A DNA stretch of 43,995 nucleotides from Chryseobacterium mucoviscidosis (GCF_002177115.1 NZ_MVAG01000164.1:1-43995); one strand, 5' to 3'. Shown: positions 15,621-24,568, numbered from the stretch's first letter. Numbers and translations are program-made. Notes: generated by a model from the letters alone, not told the origin.

Positions 15621-18020
15621 ATGAAAAATAAACTTCCTCTAGCAGCATATTATATCGGAGTTTCAGTATTGCTCGTAAGCTGTCAGGTAAAACTGCCATC
15701 GAAAAGAACTCCCGAACCCACCCATTACGGACAGGTTGATAATTCACCGGTCGTCAACGGTTTTCCTAAAAAATCAGTTCCGTGGATTGCCATATCCGAC
15801 AGATCCCGAAATACCGCATACCTTGATAAAAGCGATGAAAAATCCTATAAAGAAGTTAAATTTCTGGAACCTTTAATGGTGTTAAAAAACCGCGACGGAA
15901 TGGTAAAAGTTGCAGAATATATTCCGGATGCACTCATGAAAAAAGTATCTTCCAAACAGATCAAAACCTATGGCTGGATTCCGGAATCTGATCTTCTTTT
16001 ATGGAGCAATTCCTTAAAAAGCGAAAAAACAGGCTTTCCGGTAAGAGTTGCCATTGTACCGAGCAACAGTGAGGTCATCAAAAACTCAGAAAGATATTAC
16101 AAGAACGATTCCATCATGGTTTTCAATTCGCCGAGTCTTATTGAACAGGCAGATGTGAAAATCCCGAACGGACAGATCGTATACGTCTACAAACAGGCAG
16201 AAAATAACAAACGATTTCTGGTGGGTAAAAAACCAAACATCGATATCGACAGCATCAGTACAAGTCTGTACGGATGGGTAAGCTCCAATGTGGTTTCTAC
16301 ATGGGGAGAACGTTCTGCTGTAAAAATGAAAAATACCACAGGAATTACAGAAACCACGCTGGGAATTCATGAAGGTTCTCCGGGAGGAAACGAAACCGAA
16401 AACAGGACTGCTATTTTATTAACGGATGTGAACAAAAGAACACCGCTTGAAAATATTTTTCCAGTAACATTACCCCTAAACGAACCGCCTACTCCGGATT
16501 CTAAAACAAAGTATTTTACCAATATTTTAGATTACAGCAAAAATTACGTTTTCAATGTATTGGGAGAGCCGATTTATTTCGACCGTTACCGGGAAATTAC
16601 AGAAAAAAATAAAAAAATAAATATCGTATTTGCTTTAGATATCAGTGCTCCGAATGCACCTTATGCTCCGATTGTTAAATCTTTGTTACAGGATTTACAG
16701 TTGAGATTCGAGAAACCGTCTTATTTTAATCAGGTAAAATACGGAGTTGTTTTGTACAAAAATAATTCCTGTGGAGACAATGTGGCGGTTTCAAATTTAA
16801 GCACAGATTACAGCAAAATCACCACCTTCATCGATCAGAAAAGCAATGAGATGAACTGTGTAAGCAACAGCGGTTATCAGCCGGTAAACGAAGGTTTGAT
16901 GGCAGCCGGAAACCTTTTGTCTAACGTTCCGGATGAAACCAATATTGTCATAACGGTGGGAACATCGTCCAGTCAGGGCGGAAATATGTACGGAGTCATC
17001 AATTCTTTAACGCAGGCTCAGGCGAGACTGATCATGTTCCAGACCAGCGCGAGATCATCCGATACCTATAATGATTTTGTTTTGATGGCAGAAAATGTGG
17101 TAACCAATACCGCAAAAAATATTGCTGAACTGAAGAAACAGAAAATTATTAACCAGAATGATGTTTTAACGAAAAATAATTTCAGCCTTATCGAAGGAGA
17201 TGAAGGCTTTTTCTCACTCGATTATCCGAAGCAGAGTATGGCACAGGGATTTGTAATTTTTCCTAAAAAAGGAGATATCGCGAAGCCGGGTTATCTTAAA
17301 AAATCTGTCGACAGCCTGATTGCGCAGGTTACTCTCGATAATATGACTTTGGATAAATCTTTAAACGATTATTTCCATTCATCAGTAGGAGCAGGAAGAA
17401 CGGATGTAGATGTAAAATACAAATATCTTTATCCGGGACTTACCAATCCTGTTCCGGCAGGAATTGCCGCACAGCTCATCAATTACGGAAATCCGTTTCT
17501 GGTGAAAGGCTACATTCCGAAAGAACTGAAAGATTACAAACCGGGATTAGAGAAAGGAATTTTAATTTCCGAGAAAGAATTTGACAATTTAAAACTTTTC
17601 TACACCGAAGTTTATCAGAATACAGGAGCGGAAAGATCGTATTTCAGCCAGTCCAGAGCGATTAACGAGTATGTGAAACTGCTTAAAAAATACAACCCTA
17701 CTCTGAAATTTTTAGACAAAAGTGATCTTTACAAACAGCCGATGTCTTACTCCGTGGGAATCAGCACAGGTTTTGATAATTCTGATGAAGAGCTGATGTC
17801 GAAATATATGCTGAAAGGCTGGAAAAAATCTAAAATTGTGACTAATGAAACGGTAAAAACCTATTTTAAACATTACAAAGATTTAGCCGACAGAATGTTG
17901 TCTCACAGAAATGATCCTGCGGTGAAAATCGAGCAGAACGGACAGACTTTCTACTGGCTGAACGAATATTTCATGCCGACCATGATGCCTGTTGAAGAAC
18001 CGGAATATACTCAACATTAA
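15621..18020 (+). CDS. tssR: TssR-like T6SSiii outer-membrane-associated lipoprotein
   Basis: The 799-residue protein has a lipobox (IGVSVLLVSC). Residues about 50-240 contain two SH3-like stretches (KTYGWIPESDLLLW, LYGWVSSNVVSTW), a fold that often binds peptidoglycan. About 330-500 resemble a von Willebrand A domain (INIVFALDISAPNAPYAPIV, VKYGVVLYKN), but the metal-site motif is DISAP rather than DxSxS, so metal binding is doubtful. The C-terminal 280 residues have no recognised motif. TssR is a hallmark of T6SSiii and part of the TssNQOPR envelope complex that replaces TssJLM. It is the last gene of the operon; a terminator follows. Confidence 0.85.
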   Translation: MKNKLPLAAYYIGVSVLLVSCQVKLPSKRTPEPTHYGQVDNSPVVNGFPKKSVPWIAISDRSRNTAYLDKSDEKSYKEVKFLEPLMVLKNRDGMVKVAEYIPDALMKKVSSKQIKTYGWIPESDLLLWSNSLKSEKTGFPVRVAIVPSNSEVIKNSERYYKNDSIMVFNSPSLIEQADVKIPNGQIVYVYKQAENNKRFLVGKKPNIDIDSISTSLYGWVSSNVVSTWGERSAVKMKNTTGITETTLGIHEGSPGGNETENRTAILLTDVNKRTPLENIFPVTLPLNEPPTPDSKTKYFTNILDYSKNYVFNVLGEPIYFDRYREITEKNKKINIVFALDISAPNAPYAPIVKSLLQDLQLRFEKPSYFNQVKYGVVLYKNNSCGDNVAVSNLSTDYSKITTFIDQKSNEMNCVSNSGYQPVNEGLMAAGNLLSNVPDETNIVITVGTSSSQGGNMYGVINSLTQAQARLIMFQTSARSSDTYNDFVLMAENVVTNTAKNIAELKKQKIINQNDVLTKNNFSLIEGDEGFFSLDYPKQSMAQGFVIFPKKGDIAKPGYLKKSVDSLIAQVTLDNMTLDKSLNDYFHSSVGAGRTDVDVKYKYLYPGLTNPVPAGIAAQLINYGNPFLVKGYIPKELKDYKPGLEKGILISEKEFDNLKLFYTEVYQNTGAERSYFSQSRAINEYVKLLKKYNPTLKFLDKSDLYKQPMSYSVGISTGFDNSDEELMSKYMLKGWKKSKIVTNETVKTYFKHYKDLADRMLSHRNDPAVKIEQNGQTFYWLNEYFMPTMMPVEEPEYTQH

Positions 18021-18035
18021 TTCTTTATAAACAGA

Positions 18036-18070
18036 AAAGCGGAAAATAATTTTCTGCTTTTTTTATTTTT
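18036..18070 (+). terminator. terminator of the T6SS envelope operon
   Basis: An 11-bp stem AAAGCGGAAAA/TTTTCTGCTTT, with one G-T wobble and a short loop, is followed by a long T tract. Confidence 0.8.
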
Positions 18071-18085
18071 TTGATGTAAATTTTT

Positions 18086-18093
18086 TATCTTTG
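18086..18093 (+). promoter_or_regulatory. -7 box of the PAAR-like/effector operon
   Basis: TATCTTTG is a perfect TAnnTTTG box. No convincing -33 box is present at the right distance (only T-rich DNA at 18061-18064). The start codon follows 21 bases after the box, and the leader carries the motif CCAAATCACGTAAATATG (18100-18117). Confidence 0.6.
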
Positions 18094-18114
18094 GATTACC
18101 CAAATCACGTAAAT

Positions 18115-18618
18115 ATGTCACAGCAATCATCACCTCATGACGGCAAATACTTTGTTGTCCGGAAAGGCAAAGCCCAGTGTAACCAGGGTGATCAGTTCCC
18201 GCAGTACAAAGTTACCTCCCATCAGAAACATTTTTGGAACGATTCCGATGGTAATGCAGATTTTCTTGGCGTTACCGAAGACGATCTTCAGTTTAATCCA
18301 TCCGGTCCCAGTTTCGGAAAATGTAAACTGAAACCTACTTCAGGAGGTTATCTGCCATGTTCTTATGCACCTGCCGGAAAATGGCAGAAAACATACGACA
18401 AAGTAACCATTATGGGTAAAAAGATCGTCACCGAATTTTCTGAACTGCAATGTGTAATCGGAGGTAAAATTACCATCAAAGATCACGGACAGCGGGGAGA
18501 AATGAGCAAGCAGAATGTGAAAAATGCAGACAACAAAACGGTTCAACACATCAATCCTTTGGTGAAAATACAGGATTTTAAAGAAACCGTTCTTGAAAAT
18601 GAAATTGATGCCTATTAA
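18115..18618 (+). CDS. PAAR-like (DUF4280) T6SS spike-tip protein
   Basis: I start at the ATG at 18115. An in-frame TTG at 18091 lies inside the -7 box and cannot be the start if that promoter is used. The 167-residue protein shows the DUF4280 order: FVVRKGKAQCNQGDQFPQY (first Cys), FNPSGPSFGKCKL, GYLPCSYAPAGKWQKTYDKVTIMGKKIV and ELQCVIGGKITIKDHGQ. PAAR-like proteins cap the VgrG spike and carry or recruit effectors. No toxin domain is fused. It lies 20 bases upstream of the GH19 effector, so the effector may load through this tip. Confidence 0.85.
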   Translation: MSQQSSPHDGKYFVVRKGKAQCNQGDQFPQYKVTSHQKHFWNDSDGNADFLGVTEDDLQFNPSGPSFGKCKLKPTSGGYLPCSYAPAGKWQKTYDKVTIMGKKIVTEFSELQCVIGGKITIKDHGQRGEMSKQNVKNADNKTVQHINPLVKIQDFKETVLENEIDAY

Positions 18619-18638
18619 TTAATTCCAAAAAACATTCT

Positions 18639-20774
18639 ATGTCTAAACAAGGAGTTTCAAAGATCTCAGGAAATCCAAATCCTGTAGTTGGCGAAAAAAC
18701 AACTTACATGGTTACGGACTGGTATCCCGCCACGCCCGCAGAAGAAAGAAATCCTGCTGTGGTTACCTGGGAGCTTTTTAAAAAACGTCCCGACGGAAGC
18801 TTTACCACAACAAACATCAAAAAAGTGGGGGACGGAAGTTTTACCTTTGGAGAAGTTGCAGCCAAAAATACCTATCGTCTCGAAGCGTATCTTCATCAGC
18901 CGGAAGGAAAAGGTTCTACAACAATCGATATTACTCCGCAACTGGGAGAAATTCCAAAGATCAATAAAGTGGAACTGCGCTATGCAGACGATTCTCCGGG
19001 AACCGTTTTCAGTTATCAGGAAAAGCTTGTAGCCAGCGCGCAGTGCGTAAATCTTGCAGGTAAAAAATTATTGTTTACGCTTTGGGAAGATGATGCAGCC
19101 GGAGAAGGACATAGTTCTAAGAATAAATTTGTAGACAGCAAAGAAGCGGTTGTAAGCAGAACCGGAACGGCAACCGCAGAATTTATGCTCACGAAAGCTT
19201 TGATGCAGAAAGCTTCGCAGGGTGAAAGAGATCCTAAAGAACTGGAATTCTATGTAACGGTAGAATATTACAAAGACAGAAAACACGCAAGTGAGAACAG
19301 AGTGATAAAAAATCCTGAATACAAACCGCCAGTTCAGCAGTCTCCGGCTCCGAAATCCACGCCAAAAGCCACCGGTTCGCCCGCCGCTTCAAAACCAGAT
19401 TCTAAAAAAGAAACCAGCGGAGTGTTCGATTCCTTCACAGAAACCGTAAGAAATACGTGGAATGAACTTTGGGACTGGGCGGAATCCAAAGGAACGGTAA
19501 AACCGGATAAAAAACCTACGGCTCCCAAACCGGAAGGTAAAACAACGAGTGTGGTAGATCATACGGAAAAACAGGCTTCAGATAAAAAAGGAAAGTGCTT
19601 TTGCAACAGGGATTTTACCGCTGAAGAATTTGAAAAAATTATTAAAGGACTTAGAGATAGTGAGCCAAGAGTTAAAAAAGACAGCGGCTATGCACTTTTT
19701 GGTGCCAGTAATTGTGAATTGCCGGAAGAAGATAAGACGATTGAAAAATTAAGAACTCAGTTGAATAGCCTTTTTACAAAATATCAGATTAATACATGTT
19801 TAAGAAAGCTTCATTTTCTGGCGCAGGTTTATCATGAGACAGACCGGTTAAGAACAACTTTAGAGTATGCTACTAAAAAAGATTATAAACCTTATTTTGG
19901 AAGAGGCTTAATGCAATTAACCTGGGAGAGTAATTATAAAATCTACAAAGCATACAGCGGAATTGATTGTGTAAAGGACTATGACAAGATTGCAAACAAT
20001 CTGTCCAATGCCTGTGATTCTGCCGGTTGGTACTGGAAGCAGGGAAAAGTTTTAGGAGTAGGAAAAAGATGGAAAGGACCTGCCGATCCTCCTGCATACG
20101 TAAAGATTCAGAATCCGGATTATCCTAAAGAAACAATTACTTACACAGACGGAAAAACAAGCGGAAAATATGGTACCGTAAATTTAGGATTAATTGCAGA
20201 TGACGATAAAGTAGATTTAATAAGTTATTTAGTAAATGGAGGATCTAACGGACTGCAGGAAAGAAGAAATTATGTATTAACTTTAAAGAATATTTTTAAG
20301 TATCCTCAGGATTGTGTAAATAAAGACCAGAAAAAAACGGCTGCATCTTCAGGAAGTACTTCTGTAACGATTAGATTAACCAGAAAATGGCAGACGGACA
20401 AATCTACAATCGGAGAATTTACAATTGATAATTCGGAAATTAAAGGTTATATTCTTGAGGAAAAAGGTCCCGATACTACCGTTTCGGGAATCGAACAAAG
20501 AGTTCCCGTCGGTATATACAATTTGGAGTGGCATGCCGGAACGAAAATAAAAAAAGGGTTAAAATTATATAACGATGTAGTATCAAAATCTAGAGCAATT
20601 TTAATACATTCCGGAAATACAGCGGATGACACCGAAGGGTGCTTATTACCGGGTTCTACCAAATCCAAAGACTTTGTGGGAGGTAGTAAAGTAAAATTAA
20701 AGGAAATATTTGACTATGTAGAAGAAATTGGCATAAAAGATGCTAAAATTATTATTTCACAAGCCTATGAATAG
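18639..20774 (+). CDS. T6SS peptidoglycan effector with Ig-like, GH19 and DUF5675 domains
   Basis: The 711-residue protein has no signal peptide, consistent with export by the T6SS. Residues 1-115 and 120-230 look like two Ig-like modules. Residues 233-325 are a Pro/Lys/Ser-rich linker. About 330-560 form a GH19 chitinase/lysozyme-type domain: FLAQVYHETDRLRTT with putative catalytic Glu400, then YFGRGLMQLTWESNY (Gly421). About 572-708 form a DUF5675 domain: RVPVGIYNLEWHAG, ILIHSGNTADDTEGCLLPG with His657 and Cys668. The GH19 part should cut the sugar backbone of peptidoglycan. The His/Cys arrangement of the second domain recalls the L,D-transpeptidase signature, but that link is inference. 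Its stop overlaps the start of the next gene by 8 bases. Confidence 0.88.
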   Translation: MSKQGVSKISGNPNPVVGEKTTYMVTDWYPATPAEERNPAVVTWELFKKRPDGSFTTTNIKKVGDGSFTFGEVAAKNTYRLEAYLHQPEGKGSTTIDITPQLGEIPKINKVELRYADDSPGTVFSYQEKLVASAQCVNLAGKKLLFTLWEDDAAGEGHSSKNKFVDSKEAVVSRTGTATAEFMLTKALMQKASQGERDPKELEFYVTVEYYKDRKHASENRVIKNPEYKPPVQQSPAPKSTPKATGSPAASKPDSKKETSGVFDSFTETVRNTWNELWDWAESKGTVKPDKKPTAPKPEGKTTSVVDHTEKQASDKKGKCFCNRDFTAEEFEKIIKGLRDSEPRVKKDSGYALFGASNCELPEEDKTIEKLRTQLNSLFTKYQINTCLRKLHFLAQVYHETDRLRTTLEYATKKDYKPYFGRGLMQLTWESNYKIYKAYSGIDCVKDYDKIANNLSNACDSAGWYWKQGKVLGVGKRWKGPADPPAYVKIQNPDYPKETITYTDGKTSGKYGTVNLGLIADDDKVDLISYLVNGGSNGLQERRNYVLTLKNIFKYPQDCVNKDQKKTAASSGSTSVTIRLTRKWQTDKSTIGEFTIDNSEIKGYILEEKGPDTTVSGIEQRVPVGIYNLEWHAGTKIKKGLKLYNDVVSKSRAILIHSGNTADDTEGCLLPGSTKSKDFVGGSKVKLKEIFDYVEEIGIKDAKIIISQAYE

Positions 20775-22026
20775 ATTGTATTTATTGATGTCATTTGCCG
20801 TATTATTTTCGTGCAAAAGTCCGTCTCAGGAAAATGCTAATAAAGATATTAGTGAAAAAGTTACCACCCTTACAACGTCACTCGAAAATAAAGAAGAATC
20901 AGCTTTTCTGAACAGTTTTCCTAAAGATTTTACAAGTTTTAAAAATACTTTTGGATGGGATGATGAAAAAGATACTGCAGAACCACTTTATAATAATGCC
21001 AATAAATATATTGACTATTTGTTTTCGCTTATTAAACAGCCAAAATACAATAAATACGAAAGCCAGATCATTAATATATCAAAAGGAGGTATTTGGCAGG
21101 CTGATGCAGTTGCATATTTTCAGAATAGTGCCGTAAAGTATATTAAAGAAAATAAAAGATATCATCTTATCAATTCTCTTTCAGATAATGATGCAAAGTC
21201 TGTTTTGTCGTTTTTATTTGATAGCGGATCAGGATTTAAAAAAGATTCGGATTTTATTTCAAATTTAAGTAAAGAAAAACAGCAGCTTGCCAATAGTTTT
21301 TTATCTGCCAATATCTCCTCTGAAAAAAAGCGGGGATCGTTTGAAACCTATGAAAATAACAAAAATTATTTCATAAAAACTTTCGACGTAAACAAAGATG
21401 GAATTCCGGATAAATTAGTAAGCAGTACAGCTTATCAGGGCGAAGATTTATTTGTTTTTTTAGGAAATAAGGCAGGAAGCTATGATCTGAATTTGGAGAC
21501 AACGAATTTTTCTGAAGACGGAGGAAATATCATCAGAGATATTACACCGATCGCCAACATTAAAGGTTTTACAGTGAAAACTTACTTTCCCGATCGTGGC
21601 TTTTATGAAAAGGAATTTAATATTATTCCCGAAAATAATACATGGATTTTGAGAAATACGATTTATAAAACCATGTCTGATGTGTCAGAAAATGCTGTAA
21701 AGTACATTTGTGATGTTTCTCAGAATATTGATATTACAAAATCCGGCTGGTCAGACAGATTAAATTCTATACCGGAAGAAAATGAAAGAAGCAAAAAATG
21801 CAGGGTAGAAAAAGTTTCGGAAAACGGGAAGCAGTACCTTATTCAGGATCCGGATGGTTATACGAATCTACGGAAAGAAAAAAATACATCTTCACAGGTT
21901 TTACAAAAAATAAATTCAGGTGAAAATGTTGAGGTTCTGGATAATTCCGGAGACTGGTATCTTGTAAAAACCAGCCAGGGCACAAAAGGATATGTGCATA
22001 AAAGCAGGCTAACATCTGCTCATTAA
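20767..22026 (+). CDS. SH3-domain lipoprotein, immunity candidate for the GH19 effector
   Basis: The start at 20767 gives MNRLYLLMSFAVLFSC, a lipoprotein signal. An upstream start at 20740 would spoil it. The 419-residue protein has a helical N-terminal part, a middle with DVNKDGIPDKLV (a D-x-N-x-D-G calcium-type loop often seen in exported proteins) and a C-terminal bacterial SH3 domain (about 360-417: GYTNLRKEKNTSSQVLQKI, WYLVKTSQGTKGYVHKSRL). A periplasmic lipoprotein translationally coupled to a peptidoglycan-degrading effector fits an immunity protein: it would act where the effector acts, and the SH3 domain could shield peptidoglycan. This is inferred from context. Confidence 0.8.
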   Translation: MNRLYLLMSFAVLFSCKSPSQENANKDISEKVTTLTTSLENKEESAFLNSFPKDFTSFKNTFGWDDEKDTAEPLYNNANKYIDYLFSLIKQPKYNKYESQIINISKGGIWQADAVAYFQNSAVKYIKENKRYHLINSLSDNDAKSVLSFLFDSGSGFKKDSDFISNLSKEKQQLANSFLSANISSEKKRGSFETYENNKNYFIKTFDVNKDGIPDKLVSSTAYQGEDLFVFLGNKAGSYDLNLETTNFSEDGGNIIRDITPIANIKGFTVKTYFPDRGFYEKEFNIIPENNTWILRNTIYKTMSDVSENAVKYICDVSQNIDITKSGWSDRLNSIPEENERSKKCRVEKVSENGKQYLIQDPDGYTNLRKEKNTSSQVLQKINSGENVEVLDNSGDWYLVKTSQGTKGYVHKSRLTSAH

Positions 22027-22045
22027 TAATAAAATTAATTAAAAT

Positions 22046-22080
22046 AAAGGAAGTTATGTAAGCATGACTTCCTTTTTGTT
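22046..22080 (+). terminator. terminator of the GH19 effector operon
   Basis: A perfect 9-bp stem AAAGGAAGT/ACTTCCTTT is followed by TTTTTG. Confidence 0.8.
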
Positions 22081-22141
22081 TTAAAAGATCGGATTTTTGA
22101 ATTAAATTAAAATAAAAATATTTTCGGATTAAAATTTATGG

Positions 22142-22149
22142 TATTTTTG
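22142..22149 (+). promoter_or_regulatory. -7 box of the small lipoprotein gene
   Basis: TATTTTTG matches TAnnTTTG fully. The -33 side shows only TTTC at 22122-22125 with a short 16-base spacer. The start codon lies 29 bases downstream. Confidence 0.45.
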
Positions 22150-22178
22150 ATCTAATAAATACGTCAAAAGTATACCTT

Positions 22179-22706
22179 ATGATTACAAAAAAAATCATTG
22201 GAATTTGTTTACTGGCAGGACTTTTCACCATTTCCTGCTCGAAAAATGAAACAAAGAACAAAACAGCAACAGCAGACTCAATGTCCGTTTCTCAGCCTGT
22301 TGAAAAAACAGCAGTTCCTGTTGAGAAAAAAGATTCAGCACAATCTGATGAACAAACAGAAAGTCCGGAAGTAAAAGATACAAAAAAGACCGTCTCCAAA
22401 ACTTCTGTTGAAGGAAAATTTATCGCAACAACCTGTGAAGGTGCAAGATTTTCAATAGAATTTAAAAATACCGACGGAAATCCAACGTTTAAAATTTTAG
22501 ATAAAACAAAAGTAATTGCTGCCGGAAATGTCTCTGCAGAAACCGACGAAAAAACAGGAGCGATCACCAACATTATGATGGGCGAAATTGGCGGTGTGTA
22601 TGAAGGTGACAAAATTGTGATCCAGAATTACGGAAACGCAATGAACGAATTCGAACACTTCACGCAATGCGGCGATAAATATCTGGAATTCACCAGACAG
22701 AAATAA
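22179..22706 (+). CDS. small lipoprotein of unknown function in the T6SS locus
   Basis: The 175-residue protein has lipobox ISCS, then a Lys/Glu/Thr/Ser-rich flexible linker (about 25-80) and a compact C-terminal domain (about 82-172: GKFIATTCEGARFSIEFKN and FTQCGDKYLEFTRQ). The two Cys are well placed for a disulfide across the domain. I recognise no family. Its place directly after the GH19 effector/immunity pair, with its own promoter and terminator, makes a second periplasmic immunity protein possible. Confidence 0.75.
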   Translation: MITKKIIGICLLAGLFTISCSKNETKNKTATADSMSVSQPVEKTAVPVEKKDSAQSDEQTESPEVKDTKKTVSKTSVEGKFIATTCEGARFSIEFKNTDGNPTFKILDKTKVIAAGNVSAETDEKTGAITNIMMGEIGGVYEGDKIVIQNYGNAMNEFEHFTQCGDKYLEFTRQK

Positions 22707-22729
22707 TCAAAAATTAATGATTGAAATAG

Positions 22730-22762
22730 AAACAGCATCCATTTTCGGGCGCTGTTTTTTTG
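22730..22762 (+). terminator. probable terminator
   Basis: AAACAGC/GCTGTTT with a 14-base loop is followed by a T tract after the small lipoprotein gene. The stem is short, so efficiency is uncertain. Confidence 0.5.
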
Positions 22763-22902
22763 TGGTTAAATTTAAAATGGTTTTAAAAAAGGCTGCATTG
22801 TTGGTTGAGTAGAACGCTTTTGCAAACTTAAAAAAGTGATTCGCATTAAAAAACTTGTAAACTTACGTTAAATTAACAGGATAATCAAAACGGCAAAACT
22901 AT

Positions 22903-22933
22903 TTTGCTGACTAAAATTTTTCCTCTAACTTAG
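22903..22933 (+). promoter_or_regulatory. promoter of the LysM adaptor-like gene
   Basis: TTTG (22903-22906), a 19-base spacer and TAACTTAG (22926-22933). The -7 box differs from the consensus at one base and is identical to the one in front of clpV. Confidence 0.55.
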
Positions 22934-22955
22934 TTTTAGCCAAAAAACAAAATAT

Positions 22956-23918
22956 ATGACCGTTCATTTTATCCTTTCCGGTGAAACGCTGGAAAGTATA
23001 GCTGAAGAAATTAATCTCGAAAATCCAAAATACCTTAAAGAATTTCACAATACCCATTGTGCAAGAGAAGATTTTATAGATGATGACCTTGTTCCGCGGA
23101 AAAAACTTCTTATTCCTGATATTCATAAAATAAAGGAATACAACAGCCGCAACGATGCTCATTTTAAAAGTCCGAAATTAAATCCTCACATTCCTTTCCG
23201 TCCCGAAAATCTGGCTAAAATTTATACTGTCGAAAGCCGGGAAACCGAAGAAAATGTGCTTGAAGAAAAAGAAAATGCACTTTCTTACACCGTTTCAGTA
23301 AAATGGATTCGAAAAGAAGAAAATAATCACATTTTTCACCTCTTCAAAAATAATTTTTCGGAAAAATCGGGAAGCATGATGGCAGATCTCGCTTCAGAAT
23401 CCATCCGTTCGCTGAATCCTGTTGAGGTAAAAACCGATGATAAAGGCAGAATTGTACTGATAGCTTTACCAAAAGAAACATTGGATAATCTCACTAAAAT
23501 AAAAGAACGTTTAGAAGATCTTTTTCCGGATAAATACGCCAAAATATATCTTAATGAATTCGAACGGATTGTTCTCGATCCTTCACTTTTCCACAGCAGA
23601 ATGAAGGAAGATATTTTCATCAAAAATTATTTTGCCGACCTAAGAAACAGCTTTACAAACGGAAAATCTTACTTGGCTCAGTCAATTGGAGAAGAGTATA
23701 CAGAAATTCAGCTTTTGCAACAGGTGGAAAATGCGGATTATGACCGGGAAATTATTCTTCAGCAAAGAATAAATCCATTGGAAAATAATAAAGATTTCAA
23801 AGGAAAATATGTGCTGTTTACTGAATCGGGATTAGTAAAAGAGATCGAAATCAAATATACTATTTCTCAGTTTGGTGTAAAAAATACGAGTCTTTTTGTG
23901 TTAAAAGAATTGTCGTAA
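22956..23918 (+). CDS. LysM-containing T6SSiii accessory (adaptor-like) protein
   Basis: The 320-residue protein has no signal peptide. Residues 3-55 form a LysM-like module (FILSGETLESIAEEINLENPKYLKEFHNTH, VPRKKLLIP). In contractile machines LysM modules are often baseplate or spike connectors rather than wall binders. About 108-317 form a separate domain beginning ALSYTVSVKWIRKE and including IVLDPSLFHSRMKEDIFIKNYFADLR. The protein downstream of VgrG2 (35964-36854) shows a similar layout at similar spacing and may be a distant relative without LysM. It sits just upstream of hcp1. Function as an Hcp/VgrG loading adaptor or chaperone is inference. Confidence 0.75.
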   Translation: MTVHFILSGETLESIAEEINLENPKYLKEFHNTHCAREDFIDDDLVPRKKLLIPDIHKIKEYNSRNDAHFKSPKLNPHIPFRPENLAKIYTVESRETEENVLEEKENALSYTVSVKWIRKEENNHIFHLFKNNFSEKSGSMMADLASESIRSLNPVEVKTDDKGRIVLIALPKETLDNLTKIKERLEDLFPDKYAKIYLNEFERIVLDPSLFHSRMKEDIFIKNYFADLRNSFTNGKSYLAQSIGEEYTEIQLLQQVENADYDREIILQQRINPLENNKDFKGKYVLFTESGLVKEIEIKYTISQFGVKNTSLFVLKELS

Positions 23919-23955
23919 ACATTTTACAGTAAAGGATTGTTAAGATTTTATTAAA

Positions 23956-24003
23956 TCTACGATCGTAGAATTACGACATCAAATCGTAGAAATACGACAA
24001 AAT
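23956..24003 (+). promoter_or_regulatory. tandem operator-like repeats upstream of hcp1
   Basis: Two direct copies of a 21-bp unit ATCGTAGAAnTACGACAnnA begin at 23962 and 23983. Each holds the inverted repeat TCGTA-GAAn-TACGA. An extra half-site makes the 14-bp perfect palindrome TCTACGATCGTAGA at 23956-23969. The last repeat ends 21 bases before the -33 box. A closely related pair lies in the same place before hcp2. Spacing of exactly two helical turns suggests cooperative binding of an activator. Confidence 0.7.
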
Positions 24004-24024
24004 TTAAAATTGCTGTTTAAAAAC

Positions 24025-24055
24025 TTTCAGAAAAAAAATTGCCGTGCTACCTTTG
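24025..24055 (+). promoter_or_regulatory. promoter of hcp1
   Basis: TTTC (24025-24028), a 19-base spacer and TACCTTTG (24048-24055). The 52-base leader contains CCGAATCACAAAATATT (24067) and then AACGATTAAAATTTAC, which is also present before hcp2. Confidence 0.75.
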
Positions 24056-24107
24056 TTACACAATCACCGAATCACAAAATATTATTAACGATTAAAATTT
24101 ACCTATC

Positions 24108-24512
24108 ATGGCAGCAAATTCAAGAGGAATCTTAAAATTCAATGGCGGAGAAGGGCAAAAATTACTGAAACTGAACTACAGCGTTTCAAGATCTACGGAT
24201 GTTTCTGGTAGAGTAGCTTCAGATCCTTCCAATGCGCTCATCAAAGTAACCGTAGAAGCAACAGAAAAATCAGACATTCTGGAAAGCTTACTGAACGGAA
24301 AATACAAACCGACAACAGGAGAAATCACCTTCAACAAATCCCACGAAGAAGGCACATTAATCACACTTTCATGGAACAACGGATACGTTATTCAGCACGA
24401 AGTTGAGTTCGATGCGGTAGACGAAAACAGTATGCTCATCAGTTTCGTGGTAAGTGCAGAAACCATCGACTACGGAAACTCCAAATACGAAGGTCTTTGG
24501 CCATCAAGCTAA
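24108..24512 (+). CDS. tssD: Hcp tube protein, T6SSiii type (copy 1)
   Basis: The 134-residue protein starts MAANSRGILKFNGGEGQKLL and is predicted to be the all-beta tube-forming TssD of T6SSiii, whose hexameric rings stack inside the sheath and may carry small effectors in their lumen. It has no signal peptide. It matches copy 2 (33278-33685) over the first 80-odd residues and differs at only four internal positions plus the C-terminus (WPSS versus WPGAK). It has its own operator/promoter and terminator, which allows the high expression a tube protein needs. Confidence 0.92.
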   Translation: MAANSRGILKFNGGEGQKLLKLNYSVSRSTDVSGRVASDPSNALIKVTVEATEKSDILESLLNGKYKPTTGEITFNKSHEEGTLITLSWNNGYVIQHEVEFDAVDENSMLISFVVSAETIDYGNSKYEGLWPSS

Positions 24513-24537
24513 AATATTCATTTCATCGTATTCATAC

Positions 24538-24568
24538 AAAAGACTGTCGTGCAAGGCGGTCTTTTTTT
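24538..24568 (+). terminator. terminator after hcp1
   Basis: AAAAGAC/GTCTTTT with a 14-base loop is followed by a T tract. Confidence 0.7.

Noticed and set aside
18091..18114. TTG start for the PAAR-like gene
   Set aside because: The codon is part of the -7 promoter box, so it would not be in the mRNA.
23956..23998. Tandem repeats as a small CRISPR array
   Set aside because: Only two units of 21 bases, no unique spacers and no cas genes. The same layout before hcp2 indicates operator sites.
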